This document shows, in pieces, positions 34,226-46,036 of a DNA stretch of 64,000 nucleotides. The DNA is taken from contig NW_026622808.1 of NCBI RefSeq assembly GCF_023065955.2, positions 45,644,475-45,708,474 of the forward strand. The letters are read 5' to 3'. A program made the position numbers and the translations under genes. Below the pieces are notes generated by a model. It was not told where the DNA came from. It did no database searches and saw only the letters and a program-made list of their open reading frames with translations. The stretch's first letter is position 1, and each line of letters begins with the position of its first letter. The DNA comes from Ursus arctos (lineage: Eukaryota > Chordata > Mammalia > Carnivora > Ursidae).

Positions 34226-34569
34226 AGGTGTGGAAAGGACCTTAAGGCTTGATTACTTTACTCATTCAAATACGAATCCCTTTAAAACTTACAGCGAAGT
34301 GATTGTTGCCCTGGTGTCTAAATACCTCTAGAGCCAGGGAGGCTGTCATCTGTGCAGGTGGCCCATTTCATCTTACTATTAAACATATCACGTTGCAGAT
34401 GGCAGCCTTTTGTTCTAGCTGTCCATTCCAGGGGAGCATGAAGGACAAATTTCATTTCTCCCAAGTCATACCCCTTCAGGGGCTTGACAGACGTTGCTTT
34501 GTCGTGACCCCCGACTGCCTTTTCTTCTCTAGGACAGACTGCTCTCATCCTCGTTCGCTCAGGAAATAA

Positions 34570-34710
34570 TCACCAAGTTCCTAGTGTCAGGCCCTGAGAT
34601 GGGTCCTGGGTCAACAAGAGTGGACACGCACAGCATAGCCCCTGCTCTCAGGGAGGAGCTTATATTTTAGGAGCAAAGACAGATGAGGAGGACGTAGACA
34701 GATAGGTAGT
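34570..34710 (-). repeat. L2 3' end fragment
   Basis: CTAGTGTCAGGCCCTGAGATGGG and CCCCTGCTCTCAGGGAGGAGCTTA; reverse L2. Confidence 0.55.
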
Positions 34711-35329
34711 GAGATTTAGCAAGTCCTATGATCTCCATTTTTCAGGTGGAGAAACTGGGACTTAGCTTACATGCCCTGCCCCAGATCAAACATCTCTTTG
34801 TGAGGGAGATGGGACACATGTTTTTATCTCCATAAACCAAGGCAGGAATATAGAGCAAGCGGTAGGTTCTGTTCTCGGATTATCTCTATGTTGCCCGCAA
34901 GGTCTTTATCTTTTCTCTTTAACCAACAACAAACCTCACCTTTGAAGTTTAACCTAGTTATCTGTGTTGCTAAAGGTTTCTCAAAGCCTGTCCTATCTAA
35001 AGCATCTGTGTCACCCAGCATTTCAAGACTCTAAACTACCTTGGAAAACCACAATGAGCTAAGCCAGGGGCCTCCTGTTTCCTTTACACCAAGATTACAC
35101 ACTCTGTTGTCCCTCGGCCTTATCTAACTCACTGACAACAACCAAGAGCTGTTGTTAGCATGGTGTCTTCTAAACTTTCTCTTTTTAGTATTTGGGGAGA
35201 CCCACAGATCCCAACCTGTCTTTCTCTTTTCTCACGCCTCCTTCCCTTTTATTACCTGTCTCATCCCGAAGGCATTTCAGTTTGGGATCCAGTCTGACTC
35301 AGAAAGTCTTTTCGGATATGCCTGGTGCC

Positions 35330-35505
<176 letters not shown>

Positions 35506-35510
35506 CTCCT

Positions 35511-36115
35511 GTAGTAAAATACATGTAACATTTACCATTGCAACCATTTTAAAGGGCACAATTCACTGTCGTTTAATCATCTGTAATGTCATACAATCAT
35601 CATCACTATGTGGTTGCAGAATATTTTTTTCACCCCAAAAGGAGATCTCGTACCCATTAAACAGTCAGTCCCCACTTCCCCAACCAGCAGCCTGTAGCAA
35701 CCACGATCTGCTCTCTGTCTCTCCGGGTTTGCCTGTTTTGGCTATTTCATATACAGGGAATCCTACCACACGTGGCCTTTTATGACCAGCTTCTTTGTTT
35801 AGAACGACGCTTGCAGGGTTCATCCATGTCATAGTGTGACTCAGTGCTCCATTCCTTCTCTGGCTGAATAATCATCTGTTGTGTGGCTACACCATGTTTT
35901 GCCCTTCAAATGACAATGGACACTGGGTTGTTTCCACCTTTTGGCTATTGTGAATGGTGTCGCCATGTGCATGTGTGTCCAAGTTTGAACACCGAGTGTA
36001 CTTCTCTTCGGTCCAGCCGGGAGTAGAAACACTGGGTCCTGTGGTGTACCCTGTGTCTTTTGTGAGCCTCTTTGTTGTTTTAGGAAGTAAAAGGACCATG
36101 TGATATGTCCTGGTA
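35511..36115 (-). mobile_element. LINE-1 3' fragment, minus orientation
   Basis: Reverse complement of L1 ORF2 end and 3' UTR: GGTTGTTTCCACCTTTTGGCTATTGTGAATGGTG, and at the left AACATTTACCATTGCAACC. Degraded, non-coding. Confidence 0.8.
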
Positions 36116-38449
36116 GACCCTTCTCATCTGCAAACTTAACTCATAGTTTCTGCTGCTTGGAAGCAAACCTCAGGGTCTAGAATGTGGAGTCATTCATTTT
36201 TTCTGGGGGTACAAATATGAATTGAAAGCTCGGGGGGAGAGCATTGAGGAGCAAATCACTTCCAAGACCCCTAGCACAGCCCTTGCCTGGCATTTCCTGG
36301 GCCTCTGGAGTATGCTGGGTACCACTGTGATGTAAGGACACTTTTGTTTATTCGTTAAAAAAAAAAAAAAAAGCCAAAGGAATTACAGAGCCAGTGGACG
36401 TTTAAAAACAAAACAAAAATGTGGTTAATCTGTGATGTGTAGATAGATGCAAAAGAAATACTTAACTGCCCACAGAGAAAATAATTCCTTAGAACAGGAA
36501 GACCTAGGCCACTCAGATTCTGATGACCGGGCAGCCTGAACTGGACCAAACCTTCCAGCGTGCTCTCATTTGCACTCATCCCCAGGGCCGCAATCTGTGT
36601 CAATAAGTAACACTTCAGAGCAGAAATACAAACTTTCCCGGACCCTTGTTTGCTTTTTAAGTGCTTTTGCCTTGGTCTTTAAGAAAGGTTAACTAGCATA
36701 AAAACTTTCTTGCCAACAGTGGAAAAGGGAGTTGGAGAACCTTACCTTTAACATAACTTTTAGAAAAATTAAGCTAAGTGAATAAGTGACTTGTCCCATG
36801 CTTTAGAATTAGTCAGCAGCTGTGAAGGTCACCTGTCAAGGCTCTACTCCTGCAGTCCTAACTCGAGCACAGGGGCTGGGTGAGCAGAAGACAAACCCAC
36901 CCAAGCTATTGCATTTTATCAGCTTTTGGTAATATCGCCACCCACCCCCTGGCCCCAGGATAAGGACTCTTTCCTCTGTCCTAGAATATGACCTAGAATG
37001 TTCTAAAAACAGCCAGAAAGTTCAACTAGCCTCATTTTAACTTCCAAAAGTTTTTCTCAATTCTCCTTGCAGCTTTGAGAAAACAACAACAACAACAACT
37101 ATATCCGAAGTGCATAAGTAACACCACCAGCCTCCCTGAAGTTTAGGACACACTGTAATTCAGCAAGTCAGTGGTCACGGGGTGGGCTAAATTGGGTAGC
37201 TTGCTCACTGTCCCGCAGGCTACATATGCCTTTAAATGTGGAGGAAAATACCTGTCCAAATTTGAGAGTGAAGAAGACCTAAAATAAACTTTTAAAGTAC
37301 TATTTTATTTAGCCAGATAGGTTGACCATAGGGTGATGGTCTAAAAGGGTCATTTTATGCGATGCGTAGAAAGTGCCTTTCCCAAAGGATGGTAATGAAG
37401 TTGCTTTATGCTTTTTCGGTGAGTTGTCCTAACCATGGGTGGAAAAAATCACTTCCCATAGTCACAACTCTACCTTTTAAGACTGTTGAGTTTCTTCACA
37501 GATAAAATAATTTGTAGTGTTGCTTCTGGTGTAAGACTACCACCGCGAGCTAGTGAGTGCACAGAAGAGTCACAGAACAAATGGGGACTCTGACAGCATG
37601 GGTTCTGTGTGTGCGACATAGAGTTTTTATGTCATAAGGAACAGCAGTTACAAGTCAATTTATCTAACAATGCTTTAAATTAAAAAAAGAAAAAGCAGTC
37701 TTCAAATTACCAATGGGTTCTTTCTCAAAGCTCATTTTAAAGTCAAAGTTAGGTACGTTGAGTTTGGACATTCTTGCCCCCAAATAATATATATGTAGGG
37801 GAAAAGGCAGAAATAATAAGTATGGAGACATTTGATACCTTTAAAGTTATTCACTCCTCCAGCCAGTATCTGCTATGGGCCAAGGTCTGTGCTGGGTGCT
37901 GGGATACAGCCTTGACATCTTTCTAGTCATGTGCTCTCTCGGTTATGACACCCGGGTGGCTGAAACTCCCACCCAGCAGTCCACCAATCAGGACAGCCGG
38001 CTACCTGGTGAGCACTTAGGGCTGCCTCCTACGGCTGTATGGGCAGACACGGGTTTCGTAACAGAGCATGATGGCGAAAGAAGCCGCCAGGGTCTTCCAC
38101 AGCTCTGACAGCAGGAGGAGAGAAAGGACCAGGGACCAGGTTCCAGAATTCGCACAGCGCTGAAAGTGGTACCCAAGCACCGGAGGATGAGGGGAGGAAT
38201 GAATGAGGAGATGGGTTAAGCAGGCAAGAAGGAGAAGGGGGCATTCGCAGGAGGGGCTCAGCGTGGAGGTCGCGGTGAATGTCACGGGGAGGTAGGGCAC
38301 AGGAATGGCCACTGTAGGTGGGGGTGGTGACAGTTCCAACTGAGATGGGGATTTCAACAGGTGGGCAGAGACCAGGTCATGAAGGGGCTTGTTACCCACC
38401 CCCCCCCATAGCTTGGGAGAAAACCCAAACCCTTGCCGGGGCCTGCGGG

Positions 38450-38840
38450 ACACACCCTAGTTGGCTGCTCTGGCAGGTCCGATCTCACTTCAGCCTTCTC
38501 TCGGCTCCTGCCGTGCTGCGCTTTTGTCTGCAGACACGCTGGGCTCTGTCCTCCTCCTTCTACCTGGAACTGCCTCCTCCTGCCCTTCACCTCCAACCAA
38601 TAACCCTAGGGAAGGTAGGACTGGCCTGTCGTTCTCGGTCTCTCTCGGCACCTTCTTCCTGTCCCAGCATCGTTCACACTTGGCAATTTCATAAAACGTG
38701 CTTGTGGGCTTGTTTTCTGTATCTCCCAGGAGCCAATCAACTTCAGCATAGCAGTGTCATAGTGTCTACTGCGTCCCGGATGCCCAGAGCCCAGCACTTT
38801 GCAGGTGCTGGATAAAGATTTCTCCAGTAAATTAATGAGG
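38450..38840 (+). repeat. L2 3' region
   Basis: TCTCCCAGGAGCCAATCAAC, GCCCAGCACTTTGCAGGTGCTGGATAAAG; diverged L2. Confidence 0.45.
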
Positions 38841-39304
38841 GAAGGAGTAACAAAGAGTCAATGTCTAGTGCCTGTACACACCCCACTCTGATCACTCCCT
38901 ACTGCAACGTTTTTGTAACCAACTGACCAAAGGCTTGCTGCTCTTTTGTAACTTTTCTGGGCTGAGGAGGTAAACTTGGGACTCATTCTACAGCTGATCT
39001 CAATAAAAGCCCTTGGAATCCAAATATGTATGAGAGTGGTCCAAGTCTCTGCACTGGGCCAGACAGCCATGGGGTGGGCAGCCCTGTGAAGGCCAGACAT
39101 ATCCGAGCACAGCTTGTCTGTGGCAATGTGGCAAGAAAATAAAATATCTGTTCTTACAGGAAAAACAGAGTTGGCTTGACGGTTTTAAAAGATGTTTTAG
39201 AATGTCATGATTCTAAGTGTTAAGAAAGATATTGCTCTATAACGTTTTTTGTTTTTCCTCCCTCCTCCCCCCCTTCCCTTCTTCCTATCTTTTTTTGTCC
39301 TTCT

Positions 39305-39500
39305 GGTTCATTCATAGATTCATTTATTCAAGAAGTGTTTTCAGTGCTCTAGGTACTGTGCTAAATGCTGGGGAAAACTCTGGTGAATGAACTCTCTGAC
39401 CTCAAATGGGTGATAATGGTGTGATCTGCAAGGACTTCTGAGAAGTAACATCTTAGGTGAAGTCTGAAAAATGGGCCAAGGTGACCGAAGTGAGGGAAGG
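39305..39500 (-). repeat. L2 3' end fragment
   Basis: TTCATTTATTCAAGAAGTG, GCTCTAGGTACTGTGCTAAATGCTGGGG; reverse L2. Confidence 0.65.
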
Positions 39501-40189
39501 AGCAGGGCAGCCTCGTTGTGATGCATAGGCACTAGGGACAAGAGAATACTTGGGGTAAAGGTGGAAAAAAGAACACTTGCAAGTCCTGGGAGATTTATTC
39601 CTTAATGCTGGGAGATGTGTAACCACATGCTCACCATTCAAATTTGATCAAAAGACCTCTGCAGCTGTAAGTAAATTTATATGTCAGATTATAATACGAT
39701 GAAGAAGTAAATCCTCTATGATGGTAACTTTCAAATGAATTTTGCCTCATGAACATTACAATTCTAAAGTGAGTAAAACTGAGTATGGGGAGGTCAAATA
39801 ACTTGCCCGAAGTTGGCAGGTGATATCAAAAGCTCAACATTCACGTCTGGATACAGCACTTTTCCTCTTCTCTAATTGCTTTGCCCTCCAGTACAGTCCA
39901 GGCTGTACTCTTACGGTATCATGAGGGCACACGGATGCTCCTTCCCTGCTGCTCAGGAGCCAGGCCTCACAACGAATGAAGGAGGACCCCCAAGGTGTTC
40001 CATCCCCACTAAGACCGCCCCAACAACAGGACTTACTGTCAACCAATGGGACCCAGAATTTCCTTTTTTGAAGGGAGTGAGAGGCTCACCCCGTCAAAGG
40101 AATCGTACTTTATGTCAACTCTGCAGTAAGAGGCTAGACAAGCCATTAAAAAAGGAAATAAAATAATTCACTGTAGATGACTGTTGACA

Positions 40190-40445
40190 TGGGAGGCAGT
40201 AGAATATAAAGATTCAGAGCTGTGTTCCAGAAGCCAGGCTTCCAGGCTTCAAATCCCAGTCTGATTACTTACTAACTACATGAACTTGGATGAATTAACC
40301 TATCTAAGCCTCAAGTTTCCTCATCTTTAAGTGAGGATGAACATTTAATTACTTCATTAGAGAGTTATGGAAAGGTTAAATGAGGTCTTCCACATAAAAA
40401 TACTCAACATAGTACTTCATAACAATAAGATGTATTATTTTTATC
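40190..40445 (+). repeat. MIR, near full length
   Basis: CAGTAGAATATAAAGATTCAG, CTTCAAATCCCAGTCTGATTAC, AACCTATCTAAGCCTCAAGTTTCCTCATC and GAGGATGAACA; sense MIR. Confidence 0.8.
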
Positions 40446-40974
40446 ATTGGGATTGGCCACAACCCTATATAAGGGATGCCACTCATTTTGTAACCTATGA
40501 GAATGGTAGCCCTCGAGTTGTGCAGTGTACAACCTGTGTGACTGCATAAAACATCCTTGATGATCATGCTGTCGTGGGTATGTAGACCTCGTGCTCCTTA
40601 CAGCAGACACCTGGATTATTTCTCAAAATAAGGAGGTTGCCATTTACTATGTACCCAGCATGAAACACATCTTGCCAACAAACAAGTGGGTTTTAATAAT
40701 TCACAGGAGGGAAGCAAAAGAGAAAAATGCACACTCAAAAAGCAAACAAGAGCTCTGAAGTGCTTGCCAAGGCCTGCTAAGAAGACAGCTTCCTGTATTG
40801 GGGTAGGATGCCTCTAGCACATCCCATCCAGTGGTCCTCGGCTCTGAGGCTGGGCCTTGGTATCCTCACTAACACCAGCTCCAGGTGCCACTCGTGGAGG
40901 GGAAGAACGTCAGGACACGTGTCTGCGCAAGGTAGGTGTCAGGAAAGATGGTAGCAGAGGGAGTGGGTGGGTAC

Positions 40975-41058
40975 GGAGGTAGGAGGAAGAGAGGAGGGTG
41001 AGCGTTGTGACTGAGGGGGGTCTGAAGGGTGCTCTTCTACCCAACGTGCCGTGTAACA
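40975..41058 (+). repeat. Source copy of an 84-bp local duplication
   Basis: Aligns without gaps to 42621-42704 with three mismatches (81/84). It starts GGAGGTAGGAGGAAGAGAGG and ends at GTGTAACA. It lies in unique intron sequence, whereas its twin interrupts an L1, so this is the likely template. Confidence 0.93.
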
Positions 41059-41999
41059 AGGATTCCTTGATCATGAAATTAGGGACAATGAAGAATTATA
41101 CTTGGACTTTGCCAGGCACACACAGGATCTGCCCACAGGCAATCAAGACTTCGGATCTAGCCGCTATCAACACTCGCTCTAAGTCTAGTGGCTGTGATGA
41201 CATAAAAGAGCCCCCAGCATGCTCTGCCTAGGAAGAACAAAGACTTTTTGATGGATCTTGTCCCTCCTCCAGCTGCCCTGAGCCTCATTTTGCCAATTCA
41301 GTGTCAAGTGAGGGCGCCCCCTCGTGCTCTACCCTCTCTTAGCACCCAGGTCCACCTTTCTCAGACTTTGCACTCCGGGTTCAGGCAGGTGAGAAAGCAT
41401 GGTTGCAGGAGGGTAACTATTAGAATCTGCTTTACTCACCACCGAAAGATTCTTTTGTCTTTGTGAGAACGGTTAACCTCTCACTTTTAAATTCGGCCAC
41501 AGGTCAGGCTATCTCCATCGGTGTTCCGCTCCAATGTGGAGCTTGCTAGCAATATTTGAGGAAGGGTTTTAAAAGATCCATCCGCATAGCGCATGCAAAG
41601 CTGTACACTTCTAGGCCTATTTTGTAAGATCAGAGAAGGGACTTCCTCAGTGCATATTTGGCAAGGTTTCCACTCTTTGGAATTCAGAAGGAATTGTAAG
41701 TGGAGCTTGCATTTCCCTGATTGGCTCCAGCATTTTCAAAAGTTGGCTAAAGCTTAAGCAGTCAGCTTAGATTCATTTCGGAACACTCTCTTACTTTCTG
41801 TTCCTTGGAAGAGTTACCCAGGGTCAAGTCTGGTGCAAGACGAAGAGGGAGAGGGAGAGGGAGAAAGCTGGCAGCGGTGGGTCTGAAACAAGACTACAAA
41901 GAGAATCAAGAGGTAACTCTGAGGGAGACAGAGATCAGGGAGCCTTTTCTTCCTTCCATATCTGATATCATCAATTTCCCAACCACTCTGCCATCTCTA

Positions 42000-42140
42000 A
42001 ATTTCTCAGAACAGCTCTGCATCATTATTATTATACCCCTTCTACAGGTGGCAAACCCAAAGATCTGAAAAATCAAGAATCCTTGTTCTAAGTCACATGG
42101 CTAAAAAGTCACAGTCCTGGGATATGAACCAGTCTGCAGA
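42000..42140 (-). repeat. MIR fragment
   Basis: TTCTACAGGTGGCAAACCC, GTCACATGGCTAAAAAGTC and GGGATATGAACCAGTCTG; reverse MIR. Confidence 0.6.
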
Positions 42141-42620
42141 ATTCCACAGCCTCTGGGGTTCCCAATAACTGTGTGGCTCAAGTGCAATTAATTTGAAATT
42201 TACTTTAGCCATTCCTTCCCACCATCGTCTGGTGGAAGTAAAAAACATATAGAAAGAAAACAAGCAAAAAAAGTGAGTAGACAGAGGAGCAAAAGTCCTA
42301 AAGAAAAGAGATGACTGTAAACAGTGGATTCAATCCATCAGGAGGGTGAGGGAGAGGGAAGGACAGGGACGGAAGGCTGATCCCCACATGGGCTAACAAT
42401 ATGGTTGTGAAAACACAATCCCATTCAAAATTGCATCAAAAAGCATAAAACACCTATGGATAAATTTAACCAACATTGAAAGCTCTAGGACACTGATAAA
42501 AGAAATTGAAAATGACACAAATAAATGAAAAGATATTCTGTGCTCACGAGCTGGCAAAATTATTGTGAAAATGTCCACAGTACCTAAAGCAATCTACAGA
42601 TTTAATGCAATCCTTATCAA

Positions 42621-42704
42621 GGAGGTAGGAGGAAGAGAGGAGGGTGAGCATTGTGACTGAGGGGGGTCTGAAGGGTGCTCTTCTACCCAACGTGCTGTGT
42701 AGCA
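42621..42704 (+). repeat. 84-bp insert copied from 40975-41058 into the L1
   Basis: Replaces a short L1 segment between AATGCAATCCTTATCAA and GCATTTTGCACAGATATAG. 81/84 identity to the upstream copy, same orientation. Confidence 0.93.
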
Positions 42705-43542
42705 TTTTGCACAGATATAGAAGAAACAATCCGAAAATTTGCATGGAACCACAAAGGACCCAGAATAGCTAAAGCAATCTTGAGAAAGAAGAACAAAGAT
42801 CATCAGGCGTCACACTCCCTTATTTCAAACTATATTACAAAATTATAGGGATTAAAACAGAATGGTATTGGCATAAAAAAGGATACATAGATCAATGAAA
42901 CAGAATAGTGAGTCCAGAAGTAAGTCATGCCGATATGGTTAATTCATTTATGACAGAGGAGCCAAGAAGATACAATGGGGAAAAGCCAGTCTCTTCCATA
43001 AATGGTGTTGGGGAAAATGGACAGTCACATGCAAAAGTATGGAACTGGACTCCTACCTTACACTATACACAGAAATGAACTCACAGTGGATTAAAGACTT
43101 GAAACAGAAAGGTCTGAAAACATAAAACTGCTGGAAGGAAACATAGGGGGTAAGATCCCTGACATTAGTTTTGGCTATAATTGTTTTGAATGTGACACCA
43201 AGAACAAAGGTATCAAAAGCAAAAATAAACAGGTGGGACTACATCAAACTAAAAATGGGCAAAGGACCTGACCAGACATTTCTCAAAAGAAGACATACAA
43301 ATGGCCAACAGATATATGAAAAGGTGCTCACCATTGCTAATCATCAGGGAAACCCACATGAAAACCACAATGAGATACCGCCTCACACCTGCTAGAATGC
43401 CTATTAGCAAAAAACAGCAAGTGTTGGCGAGGGTCTGGAGAAAAGGGAACCCCTGCGCACTGTGCACTGTGGGTGGGAATGTAAATTAGTGCATCCTCTA
43501 TGGAAAACAGTATGGAGGTTCTTCAAAAAATTAAAAACAGGG

Positions 43543-43742
43543 GGGCACCTGGGTGGCTCAGTCGATAAGTGTCTGACTTTGACTCAGGGCGTGATCCCAG
43601 GGTCCTGGGATCGAGCCCTGCATCGGGCTCCCTTCTCGGCTAGGAGCCTGCTTCTTCCTCTCCCACTCCCCCTGCTTGTGTTCCCTCTCTCGCTGGCTGT
43701 CTCTCTCTGTCAAATAAATAAGTAAACAAATAAAATGTTTTA
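43543..43742 (+). repeat. CAN-SINE, first of a tandem pair
   Basis: GGGCACCTGGGTGGCTCAGTCG to CAAATAAATAAGTAAACAAATAAAATG plus tail. Flanked by AAAAAATTAAAAACAGG at about 43525-43541 and 43744-43760. Confidence 0.95.
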
Positions 43743-43761
43743 AAAAAAATTAAAAACAGGG

Positions 43762-43933
43762 AGTGCCTGGGTGGCTCAGTTGGTTAAGTGTCTGCCTTTG
43801 GCTCAGGTCATGATCTCAGGGTCCTGGGATCGAGCCCCGTGTTGCGTCAGGCTTCCTGCTCAGCAGGGAGTCTGCTTCTCCCTCCCCCTCTGTGCTCTCT
43901 CTTTCTCAAATAAATAAATAAATAAAATATTTT
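43762..43933 (+). repeat. CAN-SINE, second of a tandem pair
   Basis: AGTGCCTGGGTGGCTCAGTTGG to AAATAAATAAATAAAATATT. A third, diverged copy of the duplication, AAAAAATCAAAAAC, follows at 43934-43947. Confidence 0.95.
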
Positions 43934-44132
43934 AAAAAATCAAAAACAAAACTACCTTATGATCTTGCAATTCTACTTCTGGGTGTTTCTCTGGAGGAAA
44001 TAAAATCACTTACTTGAGAAGATATCTGCTCCCCCCGCCCACCATGTTCACTGTAGCAGTATTTACAATAGCCAAGACACGGAAGCAACTTAGGTATCCA
44101 TCGATGGGTGTGTGAATTAAAAAAATGTGTAT

Positions 44133-44165
<33 letters not shown>

Positions 44166-44172
44166 CACACAC
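44133..44172 (+). repeat. (CA)n microsatellite
   Basis: About 19 CA dimers with one CG interruption, inside the L1 3' region. Confidence 0.95.
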
Positions 44173-44769
44173 TGGAATATAACAGCCACAAAAAGAAGGA
44201 AATCCTGCCATCTGTGACAATACGGATGGACCTTGAGGGCATTGTGCTGAGTGATATCGGCCAGACAGAGAAACACAAATATTGTAGGATCTCAGTTACA
44301 TGTGGAATCTTAAAACAAGCAAATCTATAGATACAGAGAACAGATTGGTGGCTGCCAGAGGTGATGGGTAGGGGTGAGCTGACTGGGTGAAGGGGGTCAA
44401 AAGGTACAAACTTCCAGCTGTAAAAGAAATAAGTCCTGGGGATCTAATATACAGCAGGGTGACTATAGTTAACAACAGTGTATCATATATTTGAAAGTTG
44501 CCAAGAGAGTAGATCTTAAAAGTTTTCATCACCAGAAAAAAAAAAATTGTAACTTTGTGAGGTAACAGAAGTTAACTGTAACAGTTATTATTAATACTAA
44601 CTTTCTGTGGTAATTATTTTATAATAGATACATATAACAAATCATCATGTTTTCACCTAAAATAAATACAATATATTATATGCCAATTATATCTCCATAC
44701 ACCTGGGGAAAAAATGAAGTGGTATTGCCAGGAGCACTTGTGTAAATATTTTTAAAAAAATGCAGTGGT

Positions 44770-44990
44770 AGTATCTCGGGATGGTTTACATTTAGGATCA
44801 AGTCTTGCTCCTTTTACTTGCTGGGTATGTGACACTGGGACAAATGACATTGGCTCTCAGAACTCAGTTTCCCTGACCGCGAAATGGGATGATAATAGTG
44901 ACACCCACTTTGCCTAGTGCTTCAAAAGATGAATACGCGAGGGGATGCATATAAAGTGCTGTGCGCTGTGCCAGGCACTGTTTCTCCCTG
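44770..44990 (+). repeat. MIR fragment
   Basis: GGGTATGTGACACTGGGACAAATGACATTGGC, CTCAGTTTCCCTGACCGCGAAATGGG; sense MIR. Confidence 0.75.
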
Positions 44991-45779
44991 TTCTAAAATC
45001 CATTCCTGGTGGGAAATTCCTGTCTTATTATTCGTATCTCCAAGCCCTTGACAGCATGTACTTTTTAGTTCATTCCACTGTCAGTGGACGCAGCTGTGCT
45101 TTCTTATACTCTTTCTCCCTTTTCTACAATGTATTCCGTTCTGGAACTAGAGATTCCCTCCTCCTAAAGTCTTACCTTCTCTAGCCAGACTTTTCTCCAG
45201 GGACACGCAGAGTTTTCTTTAACTAAACATTAACTTGGGGAGGGAGAAAAACAAGTCTATCTATTTCTGCATCAACTGAGCTGTTTTTCAGATTCTATCA
45301 TTTTTTTTTTAAACATTGGAAATGCTTCACTAATTAATCAGGGCTTCACAAGCGTGCCTGTCTTTGACTCGACAGCCAAAGTCAGGAAAGGAGACACACA
45401 CAGAGCAGGTCCTAACTCGAGTCTGGCCGTTGGAACTAATACAGAATGACCAAGTTGGGATATACATATCGAAAGTATGTTTTCTATCTCCCCCTCCTTT
45501 CGTGCAAGATAGCTGTATACATTTGGCCCAAGGCCTGATACAGCTTTTCTGGAGGCAGCCCGACTTGGAACATTCAAGAACACAGACGTAGGAACTGCAT
45601 AAAAAGGAGGAGCTCTCCCACCCTGGTCGGAGCGAATTGCTCGCCGTCTGACTGCAAACCTTCTGGGAAAGAGCCAGCCTTGTCACCGTGCTTGAAGTCA
45701 TTTCAGGGTAATGGATGTGATGATTGCAAGGGGGTTGAGCGAAATGCCTGGCAGGTGCCCACTTCATGGCTCTACTTAC

Positions 45780-45953
45780 TTCTTGCCATTCCTCTGCCCT
45801 CCAAGCATAGAGAGGACACGGCGGGGCTTGGCAGACGCGCTCCGACTCCGGTCTGGTGTACGGGTTGCACTCGGACTCTCTGGCTATTTTGTGTGCTCCC
45901 ATCTGACAGCCCACACTTCGCCGCCGTGTGCCTTGGCCACAGGACACAGAGCA
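45780..45953 (-). CDS. ADAMTS9: ADAMTS9 coding exon: TSR-12 cysteines, TSR-13 W strand
   Basis: 174 bp, 58 codons, phase 0 at both ends. The acceptor is TTTCTTCTTAG before TGC; the donor is CAAGAA followed by GTAAGT. The peptide opens CSVSCGQG (O-fucose consensus), has six cysteines, includes the ADAMTS9-like stretch [17 protein letters not shown] and ends WRAEEWQE. Reading on past the donor gives VSRAMKW and beyond, which is intron. A GT/CA dinucleotide tract lies 51 nt upstream of the acceptor (46005-46035). The exon sits alone between introns of 6.7 kb and 11.8 kb. Confidence 0.97.
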
Positions 45954-46001
45954 CTAAGAAGAAAGACCGTGTAAGTGGGAGCTTTGAGTCATTTGGTGGG
46001 G

Positions 46002-46004
<3 letters not shown>

Positions 46005-46035
<31 letters not shown>
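46005..46035 (+). repeat. (GT)n microsatellite near an ADAMTS9 acceptor
   Basis: About 15 GT dimers on the plus strand, hence (CA)n in the pre-mRNA, ending 51 nt upstream of the exon at 45953. Confidence 0.95.

Positions 46036-46036
<1 letters not shown>

Larger units (their letters stand above)
42410..44720 (+). mobile_element. LINE-1 3' end (ORF2 C-terminal part and 3' UTR), degraded
   Basis: Plus-oriented old mammalian L1: ATCTACAGATTTAATGCAATCC, GACTACATCAAACTAAAAA, ATGAAAACCACAATGAGATAC, ACAATAGCCAAGACACGGAAGC, then an L1 3' UTR ending near CACCTGGGGAAAAAATG. Frameshifts and stops remove coding capacity. There is an internal deletion near 43255, an 84-bp foreign patch at 42621-42704, and two SINEs at 43543-43933. 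Antisense to ADAMTS9. Confidence 0.88.

Noticed and set aside
42410..43500. L1 reverse-transcriptase-like frames
   Set aside because: Multiple frameshifts, an internal deletion and the 84-bp patch rule out coding capacity.
45330..45779. C-terminal extension of the 205-codon open frame beyond the TSR exon
   Set aside because: The frame continues past a consensus donor (GTAAGT) at 45779; the extra residues are intron and lack TSR cysteines.
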